64,000 nt of DNA from the NCBI GenBank assembly GCA_029009155.1, contig JAQXJX010000016.1, forward strand, positions 1 to 64,000, read 5' to 3'. Below are positions 32,973 through 44,172 of the stretch, piece after piece; positions within the stretch are counted from its first letter, which is position 1; every line of letters begins with the position of its first letter. Source of the DNA: Mycoplasmataceae bacterium. Lineage in GTDB: Bacteria; Bacillota_I; Bacilli_A; Mycoplasmatales; Mycoplasmoidaceae. Position numbers and translations under genes: made by a program. The notes beneath the pieces were generated by a model. That model had not been told where the DNA came from. It ran no database searches and worked only from the letters and a program-made list of their open reading frames with translations.

Positions 32973-33653
32973 ATGGCTGGTAAAAAATATATTGCTGCTA
33001 AAAAATTAGTTGACCCTAAAAAAGTTTATAGTGTAGCTGAAGCTGTTGATTTAGCTAAAAAAACATCAACAACTAAATTCGATTCATCAATTGATATTGC
33101 TATTAAGTTAAACGTAGATACAACTAAAGCTGAACAACAATTAAGAGGTACTATGACTCTTCCTCATTACTTTGGAAAAGTTTCTCGTATTTTAGTAATT
33201 GATGATTCTATTACATTTGAACAAGCTAAAATGGCTGGTGCTGACTTCTTCGGTGGTGATGAAAAAATTGCTGAAGTTAAAGATGGTTGATTAGATTTCG
33301 ATGTTTTAATTACAACACCAAAATTCATGCCTAAAATTAGTAAATTAGGTAAAGTATTAGGTCCTAAAGGATTAATGCCAAACCCTAAATTAGGTACAGT
33401 TACTACTGATGTACTTAAAACAATTAAAGAATTCAAAGGTGGTAAATCAACATACCGTACAGATACTTATGGTAATGTACACATGATTGTTGGTAAAGCT
33501 TCTGCTGCTAATGAAAAAATCATTGAAAACATTGATGCTTTAATTTCATTCATTAAAACAAAGAGACCATCAACTGTTAAAGGTGAATACATTAAATCAA
33601 TTTATATTTCATCTTCAATGGGTCCATCAATTAAAGTTGCATTTGAAAAATAA
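32973..33653 (+). CDS. rplA: 50S ribosomal protein L1
   Basis: L1-stalk protein and probable translational repressor of its own operon. KVYSVAEAVDLAKKT, FDSSIDIAIKLNVD, GTMTLPHYFGK (usual RG...LPHGTGK), LGPKGLMPNPKLGTVT and SIYISSSMGPSI are conserved. Length 226 residues is typical. In the LPHGTGK loop, HYFGK replaces HGTGK, a mild departure. One TGA encodes Trp. A strong terminator follows, closing a two-gene L11-L1 operon. Confidence 0.96.
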
Positions 33654-33677
33654 TCATTGTAGCTTAATAATTTAGAA

Positions 33678-33707
33678 ATAGTTAGACATTAGTCTAACTA
33701 TTTTTTT
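33678..33707 (+). terminator. Terminator of the rplK-rplA operon
   Basis: Ten-bp stem ATAGTTAGAC/GTCTAACTAT (33678-33687 with 33692-33701), four-base loop, followed by TTTTTTT. It lies 25 bases after the rplA stop. Confidence 0.9.
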
Positions 33708-33719
33708 ATCTTAGACAGT

Positions 33720-33930
33720 AAAAGTTAATTTATACCACTAGGAGGAATTATAACAAGAAGACCCAAGCCCTGACAAGCAGTATGAATAATTAAAAAAACA
33801 AAACAAGAATTTCACATATCACAAAACTATATTGATTTAAATTAGATAAAAGTGAGATTAATGCTTTGAAAGCAATGCTAAATAACGCACTTTTTATTAA
33901 TTAACTAAATGATGTTTTGGTAAATAAAAA
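33720..33930 (+). other. Unexplained intergenic segment with a strong ribosome-site-like AGGAGG
   Basis: Between the rplA terminator and the terminator of the convergent glycosyltransferase gene. AGGAGG at 33740-33745 is followed by no ATG, GTG or TTG at usable spacing, and 33755-33785 is locally GC-rich (ACCCAAGCCC) compared with its surroundings. With UGA as Trp a frame from ATT 33747 runs 32 codons to TAG 33843-33845. A second frame (33852 region to TAA near 33903) gives a short helical peptide. It may be a decayed gene, a small RNA or a tiny gene with a non-standard start. I recognise no family. Confidence 0.35.
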
Positions 33931-33933
33931 ATA

Positions 33934-33981
33934 AAATATCTTAACTAGTAGAATAAAAACAATTCCATAATTAAGATATTT
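33934..33981 (-). terminator. Terminator of the GT2 polysaccharide synthase gene
   Basis: Eleven-bp inverted repeat AAATATCTTAA/TTAAGATATTT (33934-33944 with 33971-33981) with a 26-base loop. On the minus strand it is followed by TATTTTTTATTT. It lies 44 bases past the stop of the gene at 34025. Confidence 0.6.
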
Positions 33982-34024
33982 GATTTAGTATGAGTTTTGA
34001 AATAAACAGTAACTATTAAATTTA

Positions 34025-35884
34025 TTATTTATTTTGTTCTTGCTTATCACCTGATAATGATTCAACTATATTAATAGGTTGAGTTTTAATAAACTTACCT
34101 TTTAAATCTCCACTTTTTGCTTCGTTATTAGGTTTTAAAATAATAGGACGTTCAATTTTCTTTAATGGTTTTGCATCAACATAATCCCATGTAACAGGGT
34201 TAAAATCTTTAGGTGCATCATGGTTTGAAGAATATGAAATAGGGATAATTCATAGGAATGATAAGAATGAGATGAATAATAATGGGTTTAGTAACCATCA
34301 TCATAGACCAGAACATCAACATGATGTTATAGCTAAACTAAATAATCCAATTCATGAAATAAAATCTTCTCAATTAGTTTTTCATATAGCTCCAAATGTC
34401 ATTTTTGTGTTATGTTTGATTGAACGATTGAATCTATTTTTACCACCAAATAAAACCATAACAACTTTAAAGAATAAACTAGGAAGCATACTAGTAGTTG
34501 TTAATGTAGAGGCGAGTGAAAACAACAAAGCTTCTCTAATACTAGTTTTTGTTATAATTGCATTTCCTATTACTAACAGCAATCCTACAATAAACAGACC
34601 TATAATCATGTAGAAAAAGATTCCAGGTAATAAAGAGAACGAGGTTCCACTTGGAATGAAGAATAAAATAATAAATGAGAGTATATTTAAAATAAAACTA
34701 ATAAATGATGTAGTTCAACAATTTGATGTGTAATTAATTAAGAAATACTTTTCAGCTAATGTAAATTTACCGAATAAAATTCTGAAATGATATTGACAAC
34801 AAAATTGGAAAGCTGATCTAGTTCATCTCATTTGACGTTTTTTAAATGCAGTATAATTTGGTGGAATTTCTTCACAACATAAGATATTTGGAGCATATGC
34901 TGTATGAAAACCTTGATTTCTTGCATCAATTGATAATGATCAATCTTCAGAAATACAGTCACGATACATACCACCAACTGATTCATAGCATTTTCTAGAA
35001 ATCATACAAGCATGACCTGTACATTGTGTTGCCCCATACTTGTCTAATAAGATACCATCTAACCCTCAATATAAAGGATTCTTAGTAACAGATGGAGTCA
35101 TATATTTTTGGAAATTTGTTTTTGAGTTTACAATTGCATTATTAGCTGCTTGTAAAATACCAATGTCCTTATAGTATGTGAAGTACTTTAATGAATTCAT
35201 TACATATGTATATGGTAAATATGTATCAGCATCTTGAATTACAAAATAGTCATATTTCTTTAAATATTTCTTGAAAAAGAAATTAATGTTACCAGCTTTA
35301 TTTTTAGGTCCTACTCCATTACGTCTAATAATTTGAATTTTTCTTTTTCCTCTTCCTTTAAATTGATTTTTAAATTCATCAATTTGTTTAATGTATTCTG
35401 GTTTATTTGAATCATCTAAAACAAAAACATCGATAAATGCTTTATATTTGCCATCTGTTCTTCTTTGTCTTAGAGAGTATTGTAATGATTCAGGAATGAA
35501 ATCATTCATAGTTACATATAATATTGCAACTTTGTGATTCTTTGTAATGTGATAATTATTGATGATATTATCATAGAACTTGTATAGTCTATTTCTAAAT
35601 AAAAATTTTAATACAAGTAATACAAGAGAAAAAATTGAATGATATCAGAATACAACAAAGACTATTGCGCATAATATAACAAATGCTTCAACAATAGGAA
35701 CTCTTTCATTTTGAAAATAAGATTCAAATGCAAAATAGAGTACAAAAGAAACAAAAGTTATGTAAATTAGTAATGTAATAAGTGACACTAACCAAGCATA
35801 TTTCTTATGTTCTCTAAACGAATGAGATTCTTGTTTTTTAAGTGAATATTTTTTTTGATTCGCTTTATCCTTTTTTACTTTCAT
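34025..35884 (-). CDS. Processive family-2 glycosyltransferase (BcsA/hyaluronan synthase-like), 619 aa
   Basis: Membrane-embedded synthase expected to polymerise and extrude a polysaccharide. Two N-terminal helices (about 30-100) precede the catalytic domain with VFVLDDSNK, VIQDADTYLPY (DxD), GILQAANN, CTGHACMISR, SEDWSLSIDARNQGF (ED base) and KKRQMRWTRSAFQ (the Q..RW motif of processive enzymes). At least four further helices follow. The C-terminal ~70 residues are polar and cytoplasmic. No PilZ domain is seen. Length 619 residues. Start ATG 35884; many TGA codons encode Trp. Mollicutes use single synthases of this kind to make capsular glucans or galactans; the product here is unknown. Confidence 0.88.
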
Positions 35885-35962
35885 ATGGTTATTCTTAATT
35901 TCATTATATTTTAATAAAAAATTAACTTTTTAAAATTATTTTTTATTTTTTTAAAAATTAAT

Positions 35963-36140
35963 TATAATTTAGTCATATATGAAAATAAATTCATGAACTA
36001 TTACTTTAAGGAAGAACAAGAAGTATGCTGCAAAGCATATGCTATTTTTAGGTATTGTTCTCTAATAGATTTTTAGAAAAAAATAGATTCATTGTATTAA
36101 AGAACAGTCCTACACAAAGATTGTTCTTTTTATTTTTACA
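35963..36140 (+). promoter_or_regulatory. Structured leader with alternative hairpins before the APC permease
   Basis: A TATAAT box (35963-35968) starts a ~180-base leader. AGAACAA (36013-36019) can pair with TTGTTCT (36055-36061), enclosing a TATGCT-GCAA-AGCATA hairpin. Further down, AAAGAACA (36099-36106) pairs with TGTTCTTT (36122-36129) and is followed by T-rich sequence, a terminator 30 bases before the permease ATG. The 36055-36061 arm can instead pair with the 5' arm of the terminator (36101-36107), so the two states exclude each other. This is the architecture of an attenuator or riboswitch; the ligand is not recognised. Confidence 0.6.
35979..36065 (+). CDS. Candidate 28-residue leader peptide
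   Basis: Reads from ATG 35979 to TAA 36063-36065 with one TGA as Trp. The middle is rich in Lys and Arg (TLRKNKKYAAKH). The ATG lies ten bases after TATAAT, so it would be translated from a leaderless message. The GCAA hairpin lies within it and its stop codon directly follows the 36055-36061 pairing arm, so ribosome position on it could choose between the two leader structures. It could equally be chance coding in a riboswitch. Confidence 0.4.
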
Positions 36141-36158
36141 TATAGGTAGTAATTAATT

Positions 36159-37772
36159 ATGAAAGTTACAGAAAATATTCAAAAACAAAAAACATTTAAA
36201 TCTTCTCAACCTTCCCCAAAAGAAGTAAAACATAAAAAAATATCATTTTTTTCAGCAATATTATTAGTAATTGGTTCTTCAATCGGTGCTGGTATATTCT
36301 TAAAAAATGGTGAAATTTTAAATAACAATAACGGAAGTATAATTCTCTCACTTATTTCCTGAATAATCTCAATTGTTGGTGTTATTGCAATGGGATTATC
36401 ACTTGCAGAATTATCAAGTGCTAGTACAAATAGTAATCAAGGTATTATTGGATGAGTAAAAACCTTTAATAGTAAATTTCTTTATAAATCATCTAAAAAC
36501 TTCATGGCATTCTTTTATTTGCCAATTAATTGTTTTATTATGCCATACTATGTCGTTATGACAATCCAAGATGCATTTGGATGACAAACTGAATGATATT
36601 ATGCAGCATTAATTTCATTTGTAATATTCTTATGATTCCAAATAGTATCTGGTTTATCATCTCGTGCTGGTAATATTCAAAACTGAGTTATTACATCAGT
36701 AAAATTCTTACCTTTAATCTTTGCAATATTAGTAGGATTTATTTTATTAAGTTTAAATTTAACTGGTTCTCCAACTGGAGATGTTCCTACACCATGACCA
36801 ACTTGAGATAAAGACAATAAATTATTAACACAAATTTTACCAGGATTAGGAATGATAGGTTCAATTCCAGCAATTGTATTCTCATTTGATGGTTTCTATA
36901 CTTCAGCTGGAATGCAATCTGAAATGGAAAAACCAGAAAAAACTTCAATTGCAATGTTAATTGGCTTAATTATTGTATCCGTAATTGATGTATTAATTTC
37001 TTTATCACTATTATTTGGTTCATCTAATGGAAAAATTAATGGCTTAACTTGATTTAATGATAATGCTCATTGAGTAATTACAGTAGTAGAAATTTTAATT
37101 GCATTTGGAATATTAGGTATTATTAATGCATTTGCAATGTACAACCCACGTTTCTATGAAGAATTAATTCATGATAATGAATTACCATTTTCTAAAAAAT
37201 ACCAAAATAAATTAAACCCTCATAAACCAATGGTAGGTGTAATCTATTCAGGTATTATTGCTGCTACTGTATTCATTATCTTTACAATTATTGGAACATA
37301 TGGTTATTTAGATGCTAATGGTTATGGTACTACAGAAATGTACAACATTGCAGGTGCGCAATTAGCTAATAATGGATATGGAATAAATAACAATAATGAA
37401 ATTAATAAATTATATTCATTTGTTGATTTAGTAGGAAATTGAACATCAATTATTACATTTATTTACATTATTATTGCAATGATTGGTTGTATTAAAAATC
37501 GTAAAACTAATAAAATAACTGTTAAAAAAGATAAATTATTTGTTCCATGTGCTTATGTAAGTATTATCATCATCGGTCTTGGCGTTCTATTTGTGATTAT
37601 CTCTGCATTTGCAAATATTGGATTAGTAGCAAATTGAAAAATAACAGAAAATTATACAGAAGATGATCATTTTAAAGATATGATTGGTGCAATTATGACT
37701 CTAGTAATGTTATTTGTATTTGTTGGTGGTTGCACAATTCCAGCATATTTTGAAAACAAACAAAAAAAATAG
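36159..37772 (+). CDS. APC-family amino acid/polyamine permease, 537 aa
   Basis: Twelve or so membrane helices after a 27-residue polar N-terminus. The first helix carries VIGSSIGAGIFLKNG, the APC substrate-binding loop (usual G..IG.GIF). Later SFDGFYTSAGMQSEMEKPEKTSIAM matches the helix-6 to loop region (F.F.G.......E...P...IP). Length 537 residues. Multiple TGA codons encode Trp. Transcription is probably controlled by the attenuator-like leader immediately upstream. Substrate not determined; the Lys-rich leader frame hints at a basic amino acid, which is only a suggestion. Confidence 0.9.
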
Positions 37773-37829
37773 AAATAAAATAATTATCTTTATAAATATA
37801 ATCATTACTTATAATTAATACATGTAATT

Positions 37830-38795
37830 ATGATCGATAAAATGGTATATGATGTATTAATTTTAGGTGGTGGTCCGGTAGGTTGTTTTGCAGCTTATTT
37901 GGCTAATGATAAAGGATTAAAAACAGTCTTAGTAGAGTCCACTAATCAATTAGGTGGTCAACCTATAAACTTGTTTGCTCAAAAAAACATTACTGATTAT
38001 CCAGGTTTTGCTTCTATTAATGCAAAACAGTTAGTAGATAATTTAGTGAATCAATTAAAACATCATGATGAAATTGATATATTCTTAAACAAACAATTAA
38101 TTAGTTTTAAAAATCAAAATGGAATGTGTAATTTCGTTTTTAATGATGATTTAATTATTGAAACAAAATTTTTAATAATAGCTACTGGTAATGGTTCTTT
38201 TTTTCCAAATCTATTACAAATTCCAGGTAGTGAAAACAATAAAAAATTACATTATATAGTTCAACCATATGAAGAATATAATGATAAAAAAGTAATTATT
38301 TTAGGTGGTGGAGATTCTGCAGTTGATTGAGCTAATAATTTAGCCAACAAAACAACTGCAGATATTTCTATTATTCACCGTCGAGATATTTTTAGAGCAA
38401 ATGGTGAAAATGTTAAATTATTAAGTAAAAATAATGTTCGTATTTTATTAAATAAAGAGTGCTTAAAAATTAATGATAATGCATTATTTGTTAAAGATAA
38501 TTTATCTAAAATAGAAGAATCAATTTCTTTTGATAATATTATTATTCAATATGGTCAAAAAATTAACAATACATTAATTGAACCAATTCTTAAAAATGTT
38601 GAACATAATGTTGGTAATAAGATTATTGTTAATCGTAATCAGCAAACAAATATTGATAACATTTATGCTATAGGTAATGCATGTACATATATAAATCGTC
38701 CTAACATGATTATTACTGGCCACGGTGAAGCAGCAGTTGCTATTAATGACATTATTACAAAAATAAAAAAATATGATGAACACAAAACTTTCTAA
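37830..38795 (+). CDS. Ferredoxin/flavodoxin-NADP+ reductase-like flavoprotein (thioredoxin reductase family)
   Basis: FAD/NAD(P) oxidoreductase of 321 residues. FAD-binding GGGPVGCFAAYLA near residue 14, NLFAQKNITDYPGF, an ATGNGSF motif, the NAD(P)-binding GGGDSAVDWA near 155-165 and the C-terminal AIGNACTYINRPNMIITGHGEAAVA are typical of YumC-type reductases. The active-site CxxC of thioredoxin reductase is absent, which separates it from TrxB. TATAAT at 37810-37815 lies just upstream. Its 3' end overlaps miaA by 23 bases. TGA codons encode Trp. Confidence 0.88.
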
Positions 38796-39678
38796 AATTA
38801 TTGTTATAGTTGGACCAACAACTAGTCACAAAACTAAATTAGCTATTAAATTAGCTAATACATTTAATGGTGAAATTATTAATGCTGATGCATATCAAGT
38901 TTATGCTGATATGAGTATTGGGACAAATGCTCCAACACAAGAAGAAAAACAATCAGCCATTTTTCATTTAAATCAATTTTTAAAACTTGATGATAAATGG
39001 GATATTAAAAAATTTAAAGAAATGGCTGAGGCTAAAATATTAGAACTTACTAATCAAAATAAATTACCAATAATAGTTGGAGGTTCTAATTTATATATTG
39101 ATACACTAATTAACAATTATCAATTATTAGATTTACCACGTAATAGTGATTATGATAATTTAACTAATCAAGAATTATATGATCGATTATTTAAATTAAA
39201 TTCAACTATTGCTGATAAAATTGGAATAAATAACCGTAAAAGATTAATTAGAGCAGTTCAAATAATTGAACATACTAATGATCCAAATGCAATGGTTAAA
39301 AGATCAAATCCACAATATGATTTTTTAATGATTGAATGTAATTATCCTACACGTGATGAATTGTATCAATCAATTAATTCAAAAATTAGTTCTATGTTTG
39401 ATGAAGGATGAGTTGATGAAGTTAAACAATTAATTCATAAATATCCTAATTTAGATGTTAACACTAATAATGCATATAAAGCAATAGGATATCGTGAAGT
39501 ATATGATCATATTGTTAACAACTCACTTTTAGATATTGAATTAATTAAACAAAAGGTTCGTCATTATGCTAAAAGACAAATAACTTGAATTAATAATAAA
39601 TATCCAAGCCATTTATTATTTAAACAAGATAACGAATCTGAAATACTTAATAAAGTAGAACAATGATTAAAACAATAG
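38773..39678 (+). CDS. miaA: tRNA dimethylallyltransferase MiaA, with altered P-loop
   Basis: Adds an isopentenyl group to A37 of tRNAs reading U-starting codons. INADAYQVYADMSIGTN, FHLNQFL, PIIVGGSNLYIDTL, INNRKRLIRAVQIIEHT and NAYKAIGYREVYD are conserved. The P-loop reads GPTTSHKT in place of the usual GPTxSGKT, so the glycine just before the catalytic Lys is His. Length 301 residues. The start (ATG 38773 or the adjacent 38776) lies inside the reductase gene and its end overlaps hemW by 16 bases, giving a tight three-gene unit. TGA codons encode Trp. Confidence 0.92.
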
Positions 39679-40739
39679 AAGATAAAGATTATCCTAATCA
39701 TTTGTATATTCATATTCCTTTTTGTAAGCATATATGTGCTTATTGTGATTTTGTTAGAAAAGTTCCACAATGTGAAAATGAAGTTAACAATTATTTAGAT
39801 AAGATTATTAATCAATTAAAACAAATCGATAATAATAAAAAGTTTAATACTATTTATATTGGTGGTGGAACTCCAAATTCATTAACCAATAATCAGCTTA
39901 TTAAACTATTATCTATATGTGCTCAACATATTTTTTTTGATACAGAATTTACAATTGAATGCAACCCTGAATTGGTTAATTTACAACAAGTTGAAATATT
40001 TAAAAAATATAGAATAAATAGAATATCACTAGGTGTACAGACTGTTAATGAACATATCTTAAAACTATTTAACCGTAAACATAATGTTAGTGATGTATTA
40101 AAAGCTATTAGCATTTTTAGAGCAAATGGGATTAACAATATTTCACTAGATTTTATTTATGGTTTTAAATTAATGAATAAGAATGATATTCAAAATGATA
40201 TTGATTTTGTCATAAAAAACAAAATACCTCATGTTTCAATGTATTCATTAGAAATAAAACCAGGAAGTTATTTTGCTAAGCAAAATTATGAACTAAATGA
40301 TGAATTAATTGATCAACAATTTAAACAAATCATTGATCAATTACAAGAAAATAAATATGAAAGATACGAAGTAAGCAATTGGTGTTTAGATTCTAATTTT
40401 TGTTCTAAACATAATTTAGCATATTGACACACTAATGATTGATTAGCAATAGGTTTAGGTGCATATGGGTTAGAAAAAATGAATTATTACCATTATGAAG
40501 GTAATGTCAATAATTTTAAAAAAGTTAACCAACAATATAGTTTAAAAGAATATTATCAACATATCTTAATCATGGGATTAAGATTAATTGAAGGAATAGA
40601 TTTATCAATCGAAAAAAATTTAAAAGCCTATGAGTTTTTTAAAAATGATATTAATCCTAATCTAATTGAAATTAAAAACAACCATTTAAAAGCAAAAAAT
40701 ATTAATCAATTAGATGATATATTAATTAGTATTATCTAA
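39663..40739 (+). CDS. hemW: HemW-like radical SAM protein
   Basis: Radical-SAM protein of the HemN/HemW group, often misannotated as coproporphyrinogen oxidase. IHIPFCKHICAYCDF holds the CxxxCxxC cluster motif; IYIGGGTPNSL, ECNPE, RISLGVQT and ISLDFIYGF follow, with VSMYSLEIKPGS. Length 358 residues. The shorter C-terminus and absence of the fourth Cys place it with HemW, a proposed heme chaperone. As Mollicutes lack heme synthesis, its role here is unclear. Starts within miaA. Two TGA codons encode Trp. Confidence 0.9.
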
Positions 40740-40744
40740 ACATA

Positions 40745-40750
40745 TATAAT
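40745..40750 (+). promoter_or_regulatory. -10 box giving a leaderless start for the 238-aa membrane protein
   Basis: TATAAT ends nine bases before the ATG at 40760, and no ribosome-binding site lies between. Transcription would start at or within three bases of the start codon. Confidence 0.55.
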
Positions 40751-40759
40751 AATTTATAT

Positions 40760-41476
40760 ATGTGATTTAAGAAGAAAAAAGAAATATATAAGTTGATTAA
40801 AGAAGAACAAAAGAGCATGTCTAAAAGAGTTATGTATGACTCTGATGACCATTTATTGTTAAAACTTACAAGTAAAGAAGTTAAAAACTCTTTAGATTTA
40901 AAAGAAGGAGAAGAAAAAATTTATTGAGTTTTTAAAGCTGATTGATGCACTTTTTTATCAGAATTTAGAAAATATTATGTTAATGAAGAAGATGCATTAA
41001 CAGTAAGAATTGATCCTAATTGTGATGAAAAGATAAAACAAACTTTTAAAGAAACTTGAATTAATTATTTTAAAGTTAGAATTATTCGTCAAACTAAAAT
41101 TAATCGCGACTTGCTTAAAAAGATTTGATATTCATCCATTGCAGGGTTTTTTGTATTATCAATAGTTTTAACTTTTAACTTGTTATCTGAATTTATGTCT
41201 CAAGAAGTTGGCAAGATATTTAGAATTTCTGCTATTTGTACTGAAAGTTTAAGTATTCTAGCATGAGTGTTTTTGTGAGAAGCTTATTATTCATTGTTTT
41301 ATGAATTAAGAACTGGTAGGGAAAAACTCCAAAATTTATATAAAATGTATAAATGTAAATTTGAAGAAAGTAAGGTAAGTGGTTATGTTGTTGATGTTAA
41401 TGCATCTATTAAACAAAAATCTACCCCTAATAACCAACAACCTCTTTCTCCTACAACTTCAATTAATAAGAAATAA
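40760..41476 (+). CDS. Membrane protein of unknown function, 238 aa
   Basis: Not recognised. The first ~120 residues are polar, basic and acidic in turn (MWFKKKKEIYKLIKEEQ, then a domain with WVFKADWCTFLSEF). Two membrane helices follow (about 128-147 and 160-180), and a polar tail rich in Pro, Gln, Ser and Thr ends the protein. It lies two bases upstream of a lipoprotein gene and both precede a metal-transporting ATPase, so the three are likely one transcript. Trp is largely encoded by TGA, including at codon 2. Confidence 0.7.
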
Positions 41477-41478
41477 AT

Positions 41479-42216
41479 ATGAAAAAAAGTTTAAAATGTT
41501 GTTTTTTAGGAATGGCTTTATTATCTCCGTTGTCATTTTGTTTAACAGGATGTAATAATTATTCACCAATTCTATCTCACATAGTTGATGTCATAAAAAA
41601 CAATTTTAATAAAAATCCGAACGAAATAAAATTAGGTGATGTTAATGATTACAATGAAGCTTTAACAAACTTTAAATCTTTGTTAAATCAACAACAAAGA
41701 GAAGATGAGATTATTTATAGTCAATTTAATTTTATTGGTCAAAAAGGAATTAAAGTCAATTCCAAACAAATTTTACCTAATAATGAATCAATAATTGATT
41801 GATATGAACAAGGAAAATGCAATTTATATTTTCCAGACAATTATGTTATTGAAGTAAATGAATTTAATAATACTAATGACTTTTTTACTTATCGATTCCA
41901 AGGATGATTAACAATACAATTTACAACAGATTTTAATCAAGACAATATAAGTATTAAAAAAGGTGATTTCTTACAATTTGTTTTTAATATTAGAGCTAAT
42001 TTTTATGCACAAACATCAATTGATTCTAACGGTTTTACTAATTTAATATATCTTACTTCTAAACCTAATAGTAATTCTATGGAAATAGTATATGGGTTTA
42101 TTGAATGAACAATTAATGGTCAAGCTATGGAAACATTATCTATAGCAAATTTAGATGAAATTAATTATTCTAAACACATTGTAAATTGTGGTTATTACCA
42201 AATAAGAGGTAACTAA
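41479..42216 (+). CDS. Lipoprotein of unknown function, 245 aa
   Basis: Classic signal peptide with lipobox LTGC (Cys25). The mature part has an initial helical region and then beta-rich sequence (YVIEVNEF, FFTYRFQGWLTIQF, YGFIEWTINGQ), with no repeats. It starts two bases after the membrane protein gene and stops four bases before the P-type ATPase gene. This context suggests a surface accessory to the same unit, possibly metal-related, but no metal-binding motif is apparent. TGA encodes Trp at three positions. Confidence 0.75.
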
Positions 42217-42219
42217 TTT

Positions 42220-44169
42220 ATGCAAAAATCTTTTAAAGAAAAAAGTGAAACTAAAAAACATATTTTTAAGATAGTAAGACTAGTTTCTTTTTTAATTATT
42301 TCCATAATTTTGTTTATTTTTTCATTTAATATTTTACACTCTGATGTAAGTGAAAAGATGTTTGAATTTGACCGAAATAAATGAATATTATTTGGTCTGT
42401 TTTTAATTATCATCATTCTTAATGCAGACGAATTATTTATTGATACCTTTAAATCGCTGATTCATTTTAAATTTGATGAAAAAGTATTAATGACAATAGC
42501 AGCCATAGCAGCTTATATTTTAGGTGAATACTTTGAAGCTACAATGATTGTATTACTATTTAATTTAGGTGAAGCTATTGAAGATTATTCTAATTATAAG
42601 TCATCTAGTAACATCCAATCATTATTTAACACAAATCCTACTAAAGCTAATTTATTAGATTTAAATACTAATTTATTAACTTCAATAAATGCTAAGCAAT
42701 TAAAAGTTGGTCAAACCATAGTAATTAAACCTGGAGAGGAAATACCAGTTGATTGTACTATTATCAAAGGAAGTAGTTCTATTGATAATAGTAATATTAC
42801 TGGTGAATATAAACCATGTGATGTAAGTGAAAATGATTATTTACATTCTGGTTCAATAAATATCAATGGTTCACTTACATGTTTAGTAGAACAAACATAC
42901 GATAATTCTACAGTAAGTCAATCAATTAAATTAATTAAAGAATCAGAAAAGAATAAATCAGAAACCCAAAAGTTTATTACCAAATTTGCCAAGATTTATA
43001 CACCAATTATGATTGGTATATCCTTATTGATTTTTATCATTTACATTTGTATTGATACTAATCAATGAGAAAAATCATTAAATACATCACTATCAATTTT
43101 ATTAACAGCATGTCCTTGCGCTTTTGTTATATCTATCCCAATTGCTTACTCTTCTACTATTGCTAGTATGGTAAAACATAGTATTTTGATTAAAGGTGGT
43201 AAATATTTAGATGGATTAGCTAAAACTAAAACCATTATTTTTGATAAAACAGGAACCTTAACTACAGGTCAATTAAAGATTAATAAAATAGTTAGTCTTA
43301 ATAATCACTATACTAATAAACAAATAGTTGAATTAATTGCTAGTTTAGAATTATATTCAAGTCATTCATTAGCTTTAGCCTTTAAAAATCTTGACAATAA
43401 AAAATTAAATATTACCAATGTAAAAGAAATTCCAGGATATGGTTTAATTGGAAAGCTTGATAATAAACAAGTTTTATGTGGAAATAAAAAATTAATGATT
43501 AAAAACAAAGTAGAAATACTTGACTCATTAGACTCTAATGAAACAATTATTTATTTAGCTATTCAAAATAAAATCATAGGTTATGTAACATTAAAAGATC
43601 AAATTCGTCATAATGCTAAAAATATTATTAAAAAATTAAAAAAGATTGGAGTTAATAATTTTTACATTTTATCAGGTGACAATCAAAGTGTTGTAGATGA
43701 AGTAGTGCAAGAATTAAATTTAACTAAAGGATATGGTAATTTACTACCAGAAGATAAAGTTGAAATGTATAAAAAAATCAAAACTGGCAATAAGAATTGT
43801 GTTTATGTTGGTGATGGATTAAATGATGCTCCAATCTTAAAACTTGCAGATATTGGTATAGCATTTGATAAAGGACAAAAATTAATTAAAACAACAGCAG
43901 ATATCATCTTTATGGGAGATAAAAATTATTATGTGACAAATAGTTTAAACCCTATTTATGATTTAATCTTTTATTCAAAGAAAACATGTAAAACAATCTT
44001 GTTTAATTTATATTTTATTTTTATTGTTAAAGCAATTGTGTTTGTAACAATATTAGCTATCTCATTTTATGACAATATGGCAACAACACAATTAATTTTA
44101 GGACTAGTATCTGATGTTGTGTTAACATTATTGACAACTTTAAATTCATTAAGATTATTGAAAAGATAA
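42220..44169 (+). CDS. P1B-type heavy-metal ATPase (Zn/Cd/Co-like)
   Basis: Metal-exporting P-type ATPase of 649 residues. NITGEYKP (actuator; usual TGE), TACPCAF (the CPC metal site in the membrane), DKTGTLT (phosphorylated Asp), SSHSLALA (the HP locus, with His in SHS), GDGLNDAP and membrane segments at both ends are all present. No N-terminal HMA domain (GMxCxxC) is found; the N-terminus starts almost directly with membrane helices. CPC without a preceding copper-type N/Y pattern suggests zinc/cadmium-type specificity, but this is inference. Last gene of a three-gene unit; its stop is three bases from the convergent nuclease gene's stop. Confidence 0.92.
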
Positions 44170-44172
44170 GAA

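Noticed and set aside
34272-34613. Plus-strand frame rich in His and Asn inside the GT2 gene
   Set aside because: It is antisense to conserved membrane helices of the glycosyltransferase.
32406-36050. Shared TATGCTATTTTTA string in the rplK leader and the APC permease leader
   Set aside because: It fits two unrelated hairpins each followed by T-rich sequence; two occurrences in AT-rich DNA are not enough to propose a common element.
42213-42416. Minus-strand frame at the start of the P-type ATPase gene
   Set aside because: It is a shadow of the membrane-helix coding region on the other strand.
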